64,000 bases of DNA from VAZQ01 sp963744275 (GTDB lineage: Bacteria; Pseudomonadota; Alphaproteobacteria; Rhizobiales; Xanthobacteraceae). Location: NCBI GenBank assembly GCA_963744275.1, contig CAVUSX010000015.1:248001-312000 (forward strand), written 5' to 3'. Below, in pieces: positions 17,595 to 27,360 of this stretch. Made by a program: the position numbers and the translations under genes. How positions within the stretch are numbered: position 1 is the stretch's first letter; each line of letters opens with the position of its first letter. The notes beneath the pieces are model-generated. The model did not search any database. It was given only the letters and a program-made list of their open reading frames with translations, and was not told where the DNA came from.

Positions 17595-18578
17595 ATGACC
17601 GACAACACGCCAGGCCGACTTCGTTTCGAGACCGACGCGCTGCCCGAGCGCGACCGCTTTCCGGCCTTCTGCGAAGAAATATTTCGGCATGTCGTCGGGG
17701 CCGATGTTGCACGGCTTGGTTCCTTGCCATTTCACGGAAGGCTTTCCATGCGCCTCTTCGGTGGAGTGAGAATCGCCGATATCGCCATGACTTCGGCGGA
17801 GATGATTCGTGACACGCGCCACACGAGCGATGGCGACGACGACATCGTGGTCCAGTTGTGGCAAGAAGGTCTGGCCGACGCGACACAAGGCGAGCAGCAA
17901 AGTCAGATCGAACCGCGCGAGGGATTTGTCATCGACAATACAAGAGCCGCACGGATTTGCACCGGAGAGAGGTCCCGATTTCTCGCCCTGTTGATTCCGC
18001 GCAGCAGGATCACCAATCTGAAGCCCGACGTTGACCGCTTCGCCGGCACCAAATTGCGTGACGGCCTTTCCCTTCGCTTTCTGCTTGGATATTTGGAAGA
18101 GACATCCGCACTAGACCTCGATGAGCACTCGGCGGCAGCTCGGTGCTTCGGCAACCATCTTGTCGATCTGGTTGCCTTCGTACTCGGCGACGAAGTCAAT
18201 ACGGGGGAGCTCGAGGCACAGGGCGGGGTACGTGCCGCACGCCTCGCGGCCATTTTGCGGACGATCCTGCAACAATCGGCCGATCTCAGCCTGAACCCCG
18301 GCACTATCGCCGCACAGTTGGGCATAACGCCGCGCTATGTCCACCTGCTGCTTGAGGAAACCGGACGCAGCTACACGAAACACGTCTTGGAGCGGCGCTT
18401 GGAGCGGGCGGCCGCGCTCTTGCGCGACCCCCGCCGTCTCGGCCGCCGGATCGCCGATATCGCGCTCGAATCCGGCTTTGCAGACCTCTCCCAATTCAAC
18501 CGGGCCTTTCGGCGTCGATTCGGCGATACCCCATCCGGTATTCGGGCCGAGGCGCGGCGGTCCTCGGACGGGAGCTGA
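17595..18578 (+). CDS. AraC-family transcriptional regulator (copy A)
   Basis: 327-residue activator-type regulator. The N-terminal half (about residues 20-190) is the AraC_binding_2 (PF14525) sensor fold, with FEEIFRHVV-like and QLWQEGLADATQ segments. The C-terminal half is a two-helix-turn-helix AraC domain with TIAAQLGITPRYVHLLLEET and IADIALESGFADLSQFNRAF, ending FRRRFGDTPS. Start ATG 17595 was chosen over longer in-frame starts because homology with copy B begins just after it. It is divergent from the autotransporter and followed by paralogue B. Ligand and targets unknown. Confidence 0.88.
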   Translation: MTDNTPGRLRFETDALPERDRFPAFCEEIFRHVVGADVARLGSLPFHGRLSMRLFGGVRIADIAMTSAEMIRDTRHTSDGDDDIVVQLWQEGLADATQGEQQSQIEPREGFVIDNTRAARICTGERSRFLALLIPRSRITNLKPDVDRFAGTKLRDGLSLRFLLGYLEETSALDLDEHSAAARCFGNHLVDLVAFVLGDEVNTGELEAQGGVRAARLAAILRTILQQSADLSLNPGTIAAQLGITPRYVHLLLEETGRSYTKHVLERRLERAAALLRDPRRLGRRIADIALESGFADLSQFNRAFRRRFGDTPSGIRAEARRSSDGS

Positions 18579-18999
18579 CATGTCTCGCGTGGGCGGGCGC
18601 AGGCGCTGCCATGGACGCCCAACGCGCTGGCAGCTTCACGACGGATGACGGCCGGCGTAAATTGGGCGGAGCTGCGACCGGGCCGACGGTAGAGCCGCGT
18701 AGCCTCCTTTCATGAGCACACCCAATTTCAATCCATTTTCGACCAATGAATTTCCTGTCGGCGCAGGATTTGTCTTAGTCTGTTGTGAAATCGCCATATA
18801 CAGGTGGAATCTCGTGCGTTATCGTTTGTTACGTCGCCGACGAAGCACAGGATCCGAGTTGGCCATAGTGCTCAGAATGAAATCGACTATGCCTGGAGCG
18901 AATTGCGGCTTGCTTGAGCCTGTTATTTTGCTTCGATGTGAACGCCGGCCCGTGCAGCCGCGACGAAGGCATTGAAGCAACGCCTGAGTGGTCATTCCC
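18579..18999. other. Intergenic region between the two AraC genes
   Basis: 421 bp with lower GC than its surroundings around 18715-18830. No ORF in it has both a ribosome site and protein-like composition. It contains ATCGACTATGCCTGGAGCG and GAGCGAATTGCGGC (about 18882-18908), matching elements upstream of the first AraC gene, at roughly 90 bp from the second start. These are probable regulatory sites for copy B. Confidence 0.5.
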
Positions 19000-19968
19000 A
19001 TGGATCCAGTTCCCATAAAATCGATCCGTTTCTCGACGGACGACTTTCCGGAGCACAAGCGGCTCGAGGCGTATCGCGAAATCTACAGTCGAACCATTGT
19101 AAGGCACGATGTCGATCCGCTTGCAGACCATCCGTTCCATTTCAAGGCTGATCTTTTCAGCCTGCCCGGACTCGGTTTGGCGTCGTCCTTATTTTCACCG
19201 TGTCACCGGTGGCATACGGCGGAGCATATCGATAGCGATGACCTCCTGTTTGGTGTTGCGCTGACCGGCGGATGTATCCTTCACCAACGCGGTCGTGAGG
19301 CGGTGATCGGGCAGGGGGAAGCTGTGCTGGCGAGCGCTGCGCATCCCGTCGACGTGGTCATCGCAACTACCTCGCGGCACTTCAGCTTGCGGCTGCCCCG
19401 CGCCATTCTTGAAGCCAGGATCGCCGATCGCGATGCCTGCAATGCGCGACGGCTCCCGGGCAATGTGGGAGGTCTTTCCCTGCTGATCGGCTATGTCAAC
19501 GCACTTCGCCATGCGGAACTGACGGACCCGGCATTTTGCGATCTCGCCGTCTCGCATGTCTACGATATCGTTTCGCTGCTTTTAGGTGCGAAAGATGACG
19601 CGCGCCACCTGGCACAACAGCGCGGCGTTCGGGCCGCGCGGCTTGTAGCCATTCTGCGGGAGATCGAACGGAGCTGCGGCGATCCTGGTCTGAGCGCAAT
19701 CACCGTCGCCCATTTGCTCGGCGTCACACCGCGCTACGTCCATCTCCTCCTCGAAGAATCCGGCAAGAGCTTCACTCATCACCTGCTGGAGCGGCGGCTG
19801 GAGAAAGCCGCCACGCTGTTGCGCGATCCGCTATGGCGGCATCGCAAGATTGCGGATATCGCCGCGGAGGCCGGTTTCGCCGATCTTTCCTATTTCAACC
19901 GCAGCTTCCGCCGCCATTTCGGCGCGACGCCGTCGGACCTGCGCAACTCAGGCGGCCACCTGACTTAG
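19000..19968 (+). CDS. AraC-family transcriptional regulator (copy B)
   Basis: 322 residues, paralogue of copy A over its full length. The sensor domain starts MDPVPIKSIRFSTDDFPEHK and includes LFGVALTGGCILHQRG. The DNA-binding domain has VAHLLGVTPRYVHLLLEESG and IADIAAEAGFADLSYFNRSF, ending FRRHFGATPSDLR. The start is ambiguous between GTG 18988 and ATG 19000; neither has a strong ribosome site and ATG is preferred. The aromatic cluster on the opposite strand lies downstream, so regulation of that cluster is possible but not shown. Confidence 0.87.
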   Translation: MDPVPIKSIRFSTDDFPEHKRLEAYREIYSRTIVRHDVDPLADHPFHFKADLFSLPGLGLASSLFSPCHRWHTAEHIDSDDLLFGVALTGGCILHQRGREAVIGQGEAVLASAAHPVDVVIATTSRHFSLRLPRAILEARIADRDACNARRLPGNVGGLSLLIGYVNALRHAELTDPAFCDLAVSHVYDIVSLLLGAKDDARHLAQQRGVRAARLVAILREIERSCGDPGLSAITVAHLLGVTPRYVHLLLEESGKSFTHHLLERRLEKAATLLRDPLWRHRKIADIAAEAGFADLSYFNRSFRRHFGATPSDLRNSGGHLT

Positions 19969-20206
19969 CGCCTATGATTTACCGAAGGCGCTGTTTGTAC
20001 GAACGCCGCCGGCATATCCGAGGTCGGCTAAGTCTGCGTGGCCGGTTCCGAGCTCTGCTCCCGGCCAAAGCGGGTCGACGGGATTGCCGTTCCGGCACAA
20101 GATCACGAGGCAGCCGACTTTTCGTAGCGACGCGGGGTCGCCCGTGATGAGCGGCGTCACCTGCTTCAGCCTGCAGGCCGGCATTCCACGATGGCGGATC
20201 AAACCA

Positions 20207-21211
20207 TCAGGCGGCGAGCTTCATCTGCTCGAAAGCAGCGCGGCCCATGAATCCATATGGATTGGCGAGCGTCTCCTGCGTCTCGTAGTGATTGTAACCG
20301 GTGCCGACCCGCAGCTCCACGGGTTTGCCCGCACTCCTGACCGCGGCGTAGAAATCCCGGGTTTGACGCTGGAACTCGGGCGTCTCGAGCGTGCCGTGGG
20401 TGAGGATGAGCGGCGTGTGCAGCCGATCGATATGGCGCTGCGCGCTGAGCTCCTGCTCGATCGCGTCGGTGAACTTGACGTATTGGCTGCGCTTGGACAT
20501 CCGCACCGGCTCGAGATCGTACATGCCGCTGCCGAGCAGCGCACCCTTGAGGATATCGAGCGGGAGGCCCGCGCGCGCCCAATCGGTGACGACGACGCAG
20601 CCGCCGAGATGGCCGCCCGAGGAATGTCCGGAAAGATAGAGCGCATTAGGATCGCCGCCGAAGCTCGCGGCGTTCCGATAAACCCAGGCGACCGCACGCC
20701 GGACCTGGTCGACCATCGGAAAAAGATCGCCGCCCGTTTCCACCACATTGATGAAGTCGGGGACCACGAAGTGGCTGCCGGCCTTCACGAACGGCTCGGC
20801 CAGATAAGCGCTGTCGGAAGAACGGCCTCCGCGCCAGGCGCCGCCATGGATGAAGACGTTGATCGGGGCGTCGGCGCGCGAGGTGCGGTAGATATCGAGC
20901 TTCTCTATCTCGGTTTGACCATAGGCGACGCGCTGCGGCGGCCCCAGGACGGAAAGCGCCTGCGCGCTGTTGGCCCGGCGCCGCTCGCTGATATTGGCTT
21001 GATTGAAGGCGTAAACCGATTGGTCATAGGCGTCGTCGAGCTCCTGCTGGTCGAGATCGAGCCAGACGACCGGTCCCTTGACATGGGGCGGCGCCGGGCA
21101 GCGCTGCGCCGACGCCGTGCCGGTGGTGGCTCCAAGCGCACCTGCCGACGCACCCGCGAGCAATGTTCGCCGGCTCAGCCAGCCGCCGGAAAGATGATCG
21201 GCTCGATGCAT
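20207..21211 (-). CDS. Exported alpha/beta-hydrolase esterase (HSL/kynurenine-formamidase-like)
   Basis: 334-residue secreted esterase. ATG 21211 follows AGGAGG at 5 nt; an upstream in-frame extension lacks homology. The N-terminus LSRRTLLAGASAGALG is a clear twin-arginine signal with cleavage near TASAQ. The oxyanion-hole motif is INVFIHGGAWRGG and the nucleophile elbow is YLSGHSSGGH. A C-terminal GTGYNHYET segment supplies the expected histidine, and an aspartate/glutamate in THGTLETPE could complete the triad. It is the last gene of the minus-strand aromatic cluster and may release aromatic acids or amines from esters or amides. Confidence 0.87.
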   Translation of the reverse strand: MHRADHLSGGWLSRRTLLAGASAGALGATTGTASAQRCPAPPHVKGPVVWLDLDQQELDDAYDQSVYAFNQANISERRRANSAQALSVLGPPQRVAYGQTEIEKLDIYRTSRADAPINVFIHGGAWRGGRSSDSAYLAEPFVKAGSHFVVPDFINVVETGGDLFPMVDQVRRAVAWVYRNAASFGGDPNALYLSGHSSGGHLGGCVVVTDWARAGLPLDILKGALLGSGMYDLEPVRMSKRSQYVKFTDAIEQELSAQRHIDRLHTPLILTHGTLETPEFQRQTRDFYAAVRSAGKPVELRVGTGYNHYETQETLANPYGFMGRAAFEQMKLAA

Positions 21212-21336
21212 GGTGCCCTCCTGATGCGCTCGTAAAGCCTGTGCGGCGATCGATTGCCTGAAGCATAACACCAACGCGAATCTCCGGCATCGCCGTGCGC
21301 ACGATTTTGATCCTGGCGATCCCGGCGGCCACCGTC

Positions 21337-21930
21337 CTACAGGATGATGCTGGGATTGCGCAGATTCTGATCGCAATCGATCAGGTTCACCTGCCGCACC
21401 GCGATCAGCCATCGGCCGGCGTCAAGGACGAAGCGGTGTCCGCACCAGCCCGACAGCAACCGCGTCCCGTCGACCCGGAACTCGCTGATCAAAAGGTTCG
21501 AGCGCACCATGCGGACATCCGCGCGGCCGGTTGCGAAGACCTCGACATTCGAGATCATCCTGACGGTGCGCGATTTTGGCGCCTGCGACCAGGCATAGCC
21601 GGTGCGCAAACGGAAGATACGGTCCTCCATGCGCCGGCGATCGTCGAACGAGATCGCGACCTCGCGCCGCGGGTCGCCGCCCTCCGGCGTGGTCGGCACC
21701 CAATAGAGGCATTCGGGCGTGTAGAGAGCGAGCCATTCATCGAAGCGGAGCTGATCGAGCAACCGCGCTTCACGCTCGAGCAAGCCGCGGAAGAGATCAC
21801 GCGACGCCGGATCGCCGATCAACAACTCGTCCTTTTGCCAATCCGAGAAGTTGTCGACCAGCTCCCGGTAGAACGTGTCGTTCACGTAGTAGGAGCTGAG
21901 CGACGGGTCATGCTCGCGCCGGGTGCTCAT
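21337..21930 (-). CDS. Aromatic-ring-hydroxylating dioxygenase beta subunit
   Basis: 197 residues, non-catalytic small subunit of an alpha3beta3 Rieske oxygenase (PF00866). The start MSTRREHDPSLSSYYV at 21930 overlaps the alpha-subunit stop by 4 bp, indicating coupled translation. Typical segments: LLEREARLLDQLRFDEWLAL near residue 50, YWVPTT, DDRRRMEDRIFRLRTGYAW, and VRSNLLISEFRVDG. A cone-shaped NTF2-like fold is expected. It pairs with the adjacent alpha subunit. Confidence 0.9.
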   Translation of the reverse strand: MSTRREHDPSLSSYYVNDTFYRELVDNFSDWQKDELLIGDPASRDLFRGLLEREARLLDQLRFDEWLALYTPECLYWVPTTPEGGDPRREVAISFDDRRRMEDRIFRLRTGYAWSQAPKSRTVRMISNVEVFATGRADVRMVRSNLLISEFRVDGTRLLSGWCGHRFVLDAGRWLIAVRQVNLIDCDQNLRNPSIIL

Positions 21931-23303
21931 GGCTCGCGCTGCACCACCAGGCTGGGCGATGCCTTCATGAGCCGCTTCCACTCCTTGATGTATTCGCGCA
22001 TGAACGCCTCGTCGGTCGCGGGCGCGGTGATGATTCCGCTCGCGTCCGTCTTGACGCGGCCCGGGATTCCGAGCCCGCGGTGCATGTAGACCCACTCATC
22101 CTCCATGCAGGCGAGACCGCGCTGAATTTCCTCGAAATTGGCGAGATCGTCGACCTCGCCGAAATTCGGGAACTGCTCCTGCGTGCGCATGCGCAGCGCG
22201 TTGACGTCCTGGGCCGCCCCGCCGAGCGCATCGTTCTCGTCGACGACCGCGGTGCCGTACCAGGTGACATTGGTCTCGTCGACCGAGACCGGCTCGAACA
22301 CCTGGATGTGGTTGCCGAGCAACGAAAAATTCGGAAACACATTGATGTTCACCGGCTCCGAGGACGCGAGATCGAGGATGTCCTCCGCCTTCGCGCCATA
22401 GCGGCGGCGCAACTCCTCGACGTAGTGCTCCCCGCCCGGCGCCGGCCCTTCCACGGCCCACAGCCCGCCGGCCCGCTTCTGGATATTCGGCCGCTTGTCC
22501 TTGAAATGATGGCCGTTGCCCATGTAGGCCATGTACATCGGCGCGTTGTCGGGCGAGCCCTTGTAGTAGGACATGCCCTTGTTGGCGACGTCGGCCTGGC
22601 GGTTCTCCATCTCGAGCAGCGAGCGGTGCGAGAACACGACATGATAGCCGTCGCCGGAATTGTCGTAGGCGAGCTTCCAATTTCCCTTGTACTTGAGCCG
22701 GTTGGCCTCGCACACCGCCACCTTGCCGCCGGGATGGCGGTCGAGCCATTCATCGATCGGCTGCGTGATGGGGCCGAGATAGTCGAGCAACGGTGGAGCG
22801 TCGGGATTGAGCGTTGCAAAGATGAAGCCCCGATAGCTGTCGACGCGCGGCACCTGGGCGACGTTGAACTTCGAATCGCCGAAGTCGCAGGCATAGCCGT
22901 CCGGCCACGGCACCGCCCGCAGCTTGCCGGTGTTGAGAAAGCTCCAGCCATGGTAGGGGCAGGTGAAGATGCGTGCCGAACCCCGCTCCTTCCGGCACAG
23001 CGTGGTGCCGCGGTGCGTGCAGCGGTTGAACAGCGCGCGGATCCTGCCGTTCGAATCCCGCAGCACGATGATCGGGCGCAGCCCGAGCCGCGTGGTGATG
23101 AAATCGTCGTTCCTGGCGATCTGGCTCTCGTGCGCGAGATAGACCCATACGGCGCCGAAGATATTCGTCATCTCGGCCTGAAAGATCGCCGGATCGGTGT
23201 AGATCAGGCGATGGACGCGGTCTTCCTGGACGAGATCGTCCCAATCGTAGAGATCGGCGGCGGCGGACCGGCGTAACGGTGGGCTGTTGAGCTTTTCTAG
23301 CAT
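21927..23303 (-). CDS. Aromatic-ring-hydroxylating dioxygenase alpha subunit (aniline/benzoate-dioxygenase-like)
   Basis: 458-residue catalytic oxygenase subunit. Start MLEKLNSPPLRRS at 23303, after AAGGACC. The Rieske [2Fe-2S] centre is CTHRGTTLCRK...FTCPYHGWSF near residues 105-130. The mononuclear iron site is in YDNSGDGYHVVFSHRSL (two histidines), with a carboxylate expected in the C-terminal part. Upstream lies a glutamine-synthetase-like gene and downstream the beta subunit, the pattern of aniline dioxygenase clusters (atdA/tdnQ type). The frame is open upstream into the ligase gene because of a small deletion there, but the internal ATG and ribosome site allow independent synthesis. 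Confidence 0.9.
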   Translation of the reverse strand: MLEKLNSPPLRRSAAADLYDWDDLVQEDRVHRLIYTDPAIFQAEMTNIFGAVWVYLAHESQIARNDDFITTRLGLRPIIVLRDSNGRIRALFNRCTHRGTTLCRKERGSARIFTCPYHGWSFLNTGKLRAVPWPDGYACDFGDSKFNVAQVPRVDSYRGFIFATLNPDAPPLLDYLGPITQPIDEWLDRHPGGKVAVCEANRLKYKGNWKLAYDNSGDGYHVVFSHRSLLEMENRQADVANKGMSYYKGSPDNAPMYMAYMGNGHHFKDKRPNIQKRAGGLWAVEGPAPGGEHYVEELRRRYGAKAEDILDLASSEPVNINVFPNFSLLGNHIQVFEPVSVDETNVTWYGTAVVDENDALGGAAQDVNALRMRTQEQFPNFGEVDDLANFEEIQRGLACMEDEWVYMHRGLGIPGRVKTDASGIITAPATDEAFMREYIKEWKRLMKASPSLVVQREP

Positions 23304-23400
23304 GCCGTCGGTCCTTCGCAGGCTCCCGGTCGGTCGTGATCCCGGGGAAACACGGCGTGGCCCCAAGTGATAGCAGAGTGTGACAAGGCCCGCATCAAGG

Positions 23401-24890
23401 TCAGAAGAAGTCGAAATACTCCCGTTGCTCCCAATCGGTCGGGTCGTCACCCTTGCTGACGCGTGCTCCGCCGACCATTGCGCGAAGCGGCCGGCCTCGT
23501 TGCGTTTGAGCCTGAGGAAATAGTCGATGAACACGTCGCCGAGCTGCTTGCGAAACACCGGCTCCCGCTCGAGCGCATCGAGGGCTTCCGGCAGGCTTTT
23601 CGGCAGCAGGGGGTGGTCGGACGCATAGGGCTCGTCGCACTGCGGCCCCGGATCGCGTGCATTCTCGACACCGTCCAGGCCGGCGACGATCTGCGACATC
23701 GCGTAAAGGTAGGGATTGGCGGACGGCTCGCCCACCCGGTTCTCCAGCCGGCTCGCCGGGTCACCCGGCCCCCCCAGCGCACGGATCATGACGCCGCGAT
23801 GATCGTAGCACCACGTCGCGCGATCGGGCGCGAGCGAGTTCGGCCGGAAACGACGGTATCCATTCACGGTCGGCGTCGTGAAAACGGTCGAGGGCGCGGC
23901 GTGTTGCAGCAATCCGCCGACGAAATGACGGCCAAGCGGTGAGAGCACGTCGCGCCCATCGGCCGGCATGAACAGATTGCTTCCGCTGCTGGCGTCGATC
24001 ACCGATTGGTGCAGGTGCCACCCGCTCGAATAGCAGCCCTTCAGGGCCGGGCGGCACATGAAGGTCGCGAAATGGCCCAGCCGCCGGCAGATCTGCTTGG
24101 TGGCGGTTCGGAACAAGAGCAGGTTGTCGGCCGCGGTGAGCGCGTCCCGCGCCGCAAAGGTGCACTCGACCTGGCCGGGACCCCATTCGTTCTCGATCGA
24201 ACGCAACGGAAGATCGATCTTCTCGAATGCCTCCGCCAGCGCGGTCAACACCGGCTGCATCTGATCCAGATTGGTTTCGGAGTGGTACGAATAGCCGGGC
24301 TCCGGCGGGCACGTCCCGATCGGGCGCCCGCGCACCCCCGGCGCGCCGATGTTTTCCCCGGTCAGCTGATCCTGGGTGACGCGAAGAAGATACCACTCGA
24401 CCTCGAGGCCGACGACCAATCCCATTCCCTTGTCGGCAAGCCGGCCCAATTGCCTGCGCAGCAGATGCCGCGGCGAAAAGTGGAACGGCACGCCGGAATT
24501 GAAGTACTCGTCGCACAGGATCCAACCGACCCCCGGCGCCCACGGCAGCACCCGAAACGTCGATGGGTCGGGGACGATCGTCAGATTGGGCGAGCCCGTC
24601 ATCTCGGCAAGCCCCATTCCGCCGCCCCGCGTGAACGACGAGAAGGTTCTGGCATTGGCGGAATCAAGCGTCGTGGTCGCGACGTTGATATTGTAGCCGG
24701 CCGAGAGCGCACCGATGAACGCCGGAACCGTCACCGCTTTGGCCCGTGCGGCGCCGTGCGGGTCGGCCCATGCCAGACGCACGAGACGCAAGTCCTCGGT
24801 CTCGACCCTGCGCTTGAGCTCTTCGGCCTGCCGTCCCTGTTCATCGGTCCAGAGGCCGTGCTTTTCGATGAATCCCGAGGGCTGACTCAC
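23401..24890 (-). pseudogene. Glutamine-synthetase-like gamma-glutamyl ligase, C-terminal frameshift
   Basis: About 497 residues if repaired. GTG 24890 follows GGAAG. Class I/III glutamine-synthetase fold, with the metal and ATP-site motifs VGLEVEWYLL, IENEWGPGQVE, SGWHLHQSV, FRPNSLAPDRATW and RLENRVGEPSANPYLYA. Such enzymes in aniline clusters make a gamma-glutamyl anilide for the dioxygenase; that role is inferred from context. The family C-terminus DWEQREYFDFF is present (23440-23401) but out of frame. Near 23457 the sequence fits the loss of two CG units (4 bp) from a CACGCGCGCGTC run. All catalytic motifs precede the shift, and translation instead continues into the dioxygenase. Confidence 0.82.
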
Positions 24891-25075
24891 CTGATCTTCC
24901 GGGTGTGAGGGTCGACGGAGCGCAATCTACACGAAGCCCCAGCCGGGGATGAATTCCGCGACGACGAAAGGCGGCTTCCGCGCCACGCCGAGTTCGACCG
25001 GCTTCGCATGCGGTCCGCTTTCGGAGCAAAGCCTCCGATTCCGGTCCGTCGCGCCAACCGCGGTTTCTCATGACG

Positions 25076-26362
25076 TCAGACGGAGGCGTGGGCGACGCCC
25101 GGACGCACTTTGAGCTCTTCCTGCGCGGCCTCCTTGAAGGTTTGATCGGGCGGCAGCACGATGGAGACCGCGCGCACCCGCTGATGCGCCGGCTCGACGC
25201 CGGGCGGTATCTCACCCTTGTCGACCAGGGCTTTGGCGGCTCGCATCAGCCGATGGCGCGCCATGATGATTCCATTGTCGGTGGAGACGAGGTTCTCCTT
25301 GCTGCGATCGACGATCGGGCCCATCAGCTCCTGGACCGACGAGTCCTGCATGGCGAAGCCCGCGATGCCGCTGTAGGTGATGCCCGCCTTCTGGGCGGCG
25401 CGGTCGATGAGATAATCGTTGTCCTTGTTGGCCCTGGCGCGGAACGTGCCCGGCTCGTAGATCACGTGACGGCCGGCGCCGTTGCGCATGGCGGTGACTT
25501 CCTCCTCGCTGAGCGGGCGCACCGAATGGTAGTCCCAGTTCCACACCCAGCAGCTCTCGTCGTCGATCGGAATCCAAAAATGGCCCCCGGCCGGGTGGGC
25601 GGCGCGCGGCGCGATCATGGTCACGCAAGGCATGATCCATTGCGTGATGCGCCAGTAGTACTTGCCGCCCTCGGCGGCGCGCCGCGCCCCGATGAGCAGC
25701 CCGCCGGCGCTTTCGACCACCTCGAAATGCGGCCGGGCATCGCCGAGATTGTATTGATTTCCCTTTGATCCCCGATGAAGAGGATCGATCTCGAGCTCGC
25801 CACGGTGCAGCCACGAGGTATGGCTCGAATCGATGCCACCTTCCAATGCCTGCAGCCAGTTGCACTCCTGCAGGCGTTTGGAAATGTAGCTCTGCTCGGG
25901 CGGCACGGTGGCGAATTCCCATTCCGGCGGCGGCGGCTGCAATTCCGGCGGTCCCATATAGGTCCACAGCACGTCGCCGCGCTTCACCAGCGGATAGGAC
26001 TTGAGCTTGACCTTCCGGCAGAAGCCGCTTTCCTCGGGCTCCGAAGGCACCTCGATGCATTGCCCGGTCACATCGTACTTCCAGCCATGATAGGGGCAGC
26101 GCAGGCCGTTTTCCTCATTGCGGCCGATCCAAAGCGAGGTACCGCGATGGGCGCAGAATTCGTCGATCAGCGAATAGCGCCCCGCCGTATCGCGCCAAGC
26201 CAGCAGCCGTTCGCCCAGGAGCTTCACGCGCACCGGCGGGCATTCCGATTCGGGCAATTCGCTCGCGAGCAGCGCCGGAATCCAATAGCAGCGGAACAGC
26301 CGCCCCATCGGGGTTCCGGGGCCGGTTTGGGTGAGTAGATCGTTCTGCTCTCTTCTCAGCAT
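25076..26362 (-). CDS. Phthalate-type Rieske oxygenase alpha subunit
   Basis: 428-residue single-component-type oxygenase of the phthalate 4,5-dioxygenase family. Start MLRREQNDLLTQTGPGTPMG at 26362; the leader and CYWIPALLASEL segment are characteristic. The Rieske centre is CAHRGTSLWIGR...LRCPYHGWKY near residues 70-95. The mononuclear iron site begins EGGIDSSHTSWLHRGE. These enzymes normally take electrons from an FMN/[2Fe-2S] reductase, which is not in this cluster. The frame is open upstream to 27421 but that part overlaps the extradiol gene and is not coding. It is a different oxygenase class from the alpha/beta pair downstream. Confidence 0.9.
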   Translation of the reverse strand: MLRREQNDLLTQTGPGTPMGRLFRCYWIPALLASELPESECPPVRVKLLGERLLAWRDTAGRYSLIDEFCAHRGTSLWIGRNEENGLRCPYHGWKYDVTGQCIEVPSEPEESGFCRKVKLKSYPLVKRGDVLWTYMGPPELQPPPPEWEFATVPPEQSYISKRLQECNWLQALEGGIDSSHTSWLHRGELEIDPLHRGSKGNQYNLGDARPHFEVVESAGGLLIGARRAAEGGKYYWRITQWIMPCVTMIAPRAAHPAGGHFWIPIDDESCWVWNWDYHSVRPLSEEEVTAMRNGAGRHVIYEPGTFRARANKDNDYLIDRAAQKAGITYSGIAGFAMQDSSVQELMGPIVDRSKENLVSTDNGIIMARHRLMRAAKALVDKGEIPPGVEPAHQRVRAVSIVLPPDQTFKEAAQEELKVRPGVAHASV

Positions 26363-26421
26363 CAGGTCTCGTCCTTGGCGGTCCGGTTCCGGATCGAAAC
26401 GGTCCGCCTGCGCTCGCAAGC

Positions 26422-27348
26422 CTATGAGCGGATCGGCTCGTAGCTCGGGATCTCGTTGGTCTGGTAGCCGCGGATGATGCGCTCCGAGCCGTAGCCCCAA
26501 TAGTTCCGCAGGGTCTCGGGGCCGTGCATCTTCGGGTAGAGCGGGAACTCCTGGTGCCAGGGCCGCGGATCGAAATAGCCGAGCGCCTCGTCCTTCATCT
26601 GATCCATCTCGGTGAAGATCTCGACCCGCACCAGATCCGTGTTGCGATGATAGGTGGCCACGTTGTGGCCGATGACGTGGCGGCCCGGGCCCCACACCAG
26701 GTGGACCTTGTTGTGGGCGAGATAATCGACGGCCTTGTGGATCTCCGACCAGTCGAGCACCTCGAAGGCGATGTGGTGCAGCTGCGGCTTCTCGTCGATG
26801 ATGAAATTGAGCGTGTGATGATCGGTGTTGCAGCGCAGGAACACGAAGAAGTCGCCGCGCCAGTCCGACACCCGGAAGCCGAGGATGTCGCAGTAGAACT
26901 TGACGACCTTCTGCACGTCGAGCACCCGGTAGGCGACATGGCCGAGCTTGAGGATGTTGAACATGCTCGGGATGCCGTCCGGCTTGGCGAACTGGTACTC
27001 GGCGTAGAGGTCGATGGGGGTGCCCTTGGGGTCCTCGAAGGTCACCGCCTCGGCGATCCCGGGCGAGACGCCTTGGCGGCGCTCGCACTTGATCCCGTCC
27101 TTCTGCAGCTGCTTGACGACGTCGCCGAGGTCGCTGCCGGGCGCGATCTGAAACGAGACCCGCTCGAGGGCGCCGGCCTCGCCGCGCACCAGCTCGATCG
27201 CCTCGAAGCCCTGCTTGGTGCCCAGGAAGACCCGATCCCTGGTCCGCTCGATGATGCTCAAGCCCAGCAGCCGGCCGTAATAATCCACCTGCTGCTCGAG
27301 GTCGGGGGTCGCCAGCGTGGCGTGGCCGAGCCGCCTGACTTTGATCAT
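26422..27348 (-). CDS. Extradiol (catechol 2,3-dioxygenase-like, VOC) ring-cleavage dioxygenase
   Basis: 308-residue two-domain type I extradiol dioxygenase. Start MIKVRRLGHATLATPDL at 27348 after GAGGAGAG. The first VOC domain covers residues 1-130. The second starts LKLGHVAYRVLDVQKVVKFY (first metal His), continues with LHHIAFEVLDW (second His) and ends with LVRVEIFTEMDQ (Glu), a complete Fe(II) facial triad. The C-terminal FDPRPWHQEFPLYPK block fits 2,3-dihydroxy-aromatic cleavage enzymes. It lies just upstream of the phthalate-type oxygenase, so it likely cleaves a dihydroxylated product. Confidence 0.9.
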   Translation of the reverse strand: MIKVRRLGHATLATPDLEQQVDYYGRLLGLSIIERTRDRVFLGTKQGFEAIELVRGEAGALERVSFQIAPGSDLGDVVKQLQKDGIKCERRQGVSPGIAEAVTFEDPKGTPIDLYAEYQFAKPDGIPSMFNILKLGHVAYRVLDVQKVVKFYCDILGFRVSDWRGDFFVFLRCNTDHHTLNFIIDEKPQLHHIAFEVLDWSEIHKAVDYLAHNKVHLVWGPGRHVIGHNVATYHRNTDLVRVEIFTEMDQMKDEALGYFDPRPWHQEFPLYPKMHGPETLRNYWGYGSERIIRGYQTNEIPSYEPIRS

Positions 27349-27360
27349 GTCGCTCTCCTC

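Noticed and set aside
18712..18975. Possible 87-residue protein between the AraC genes.
   Set aside because: No Shine-Dalgarno site, no recognisable fold, and it overlaps the putative regulatory elements.
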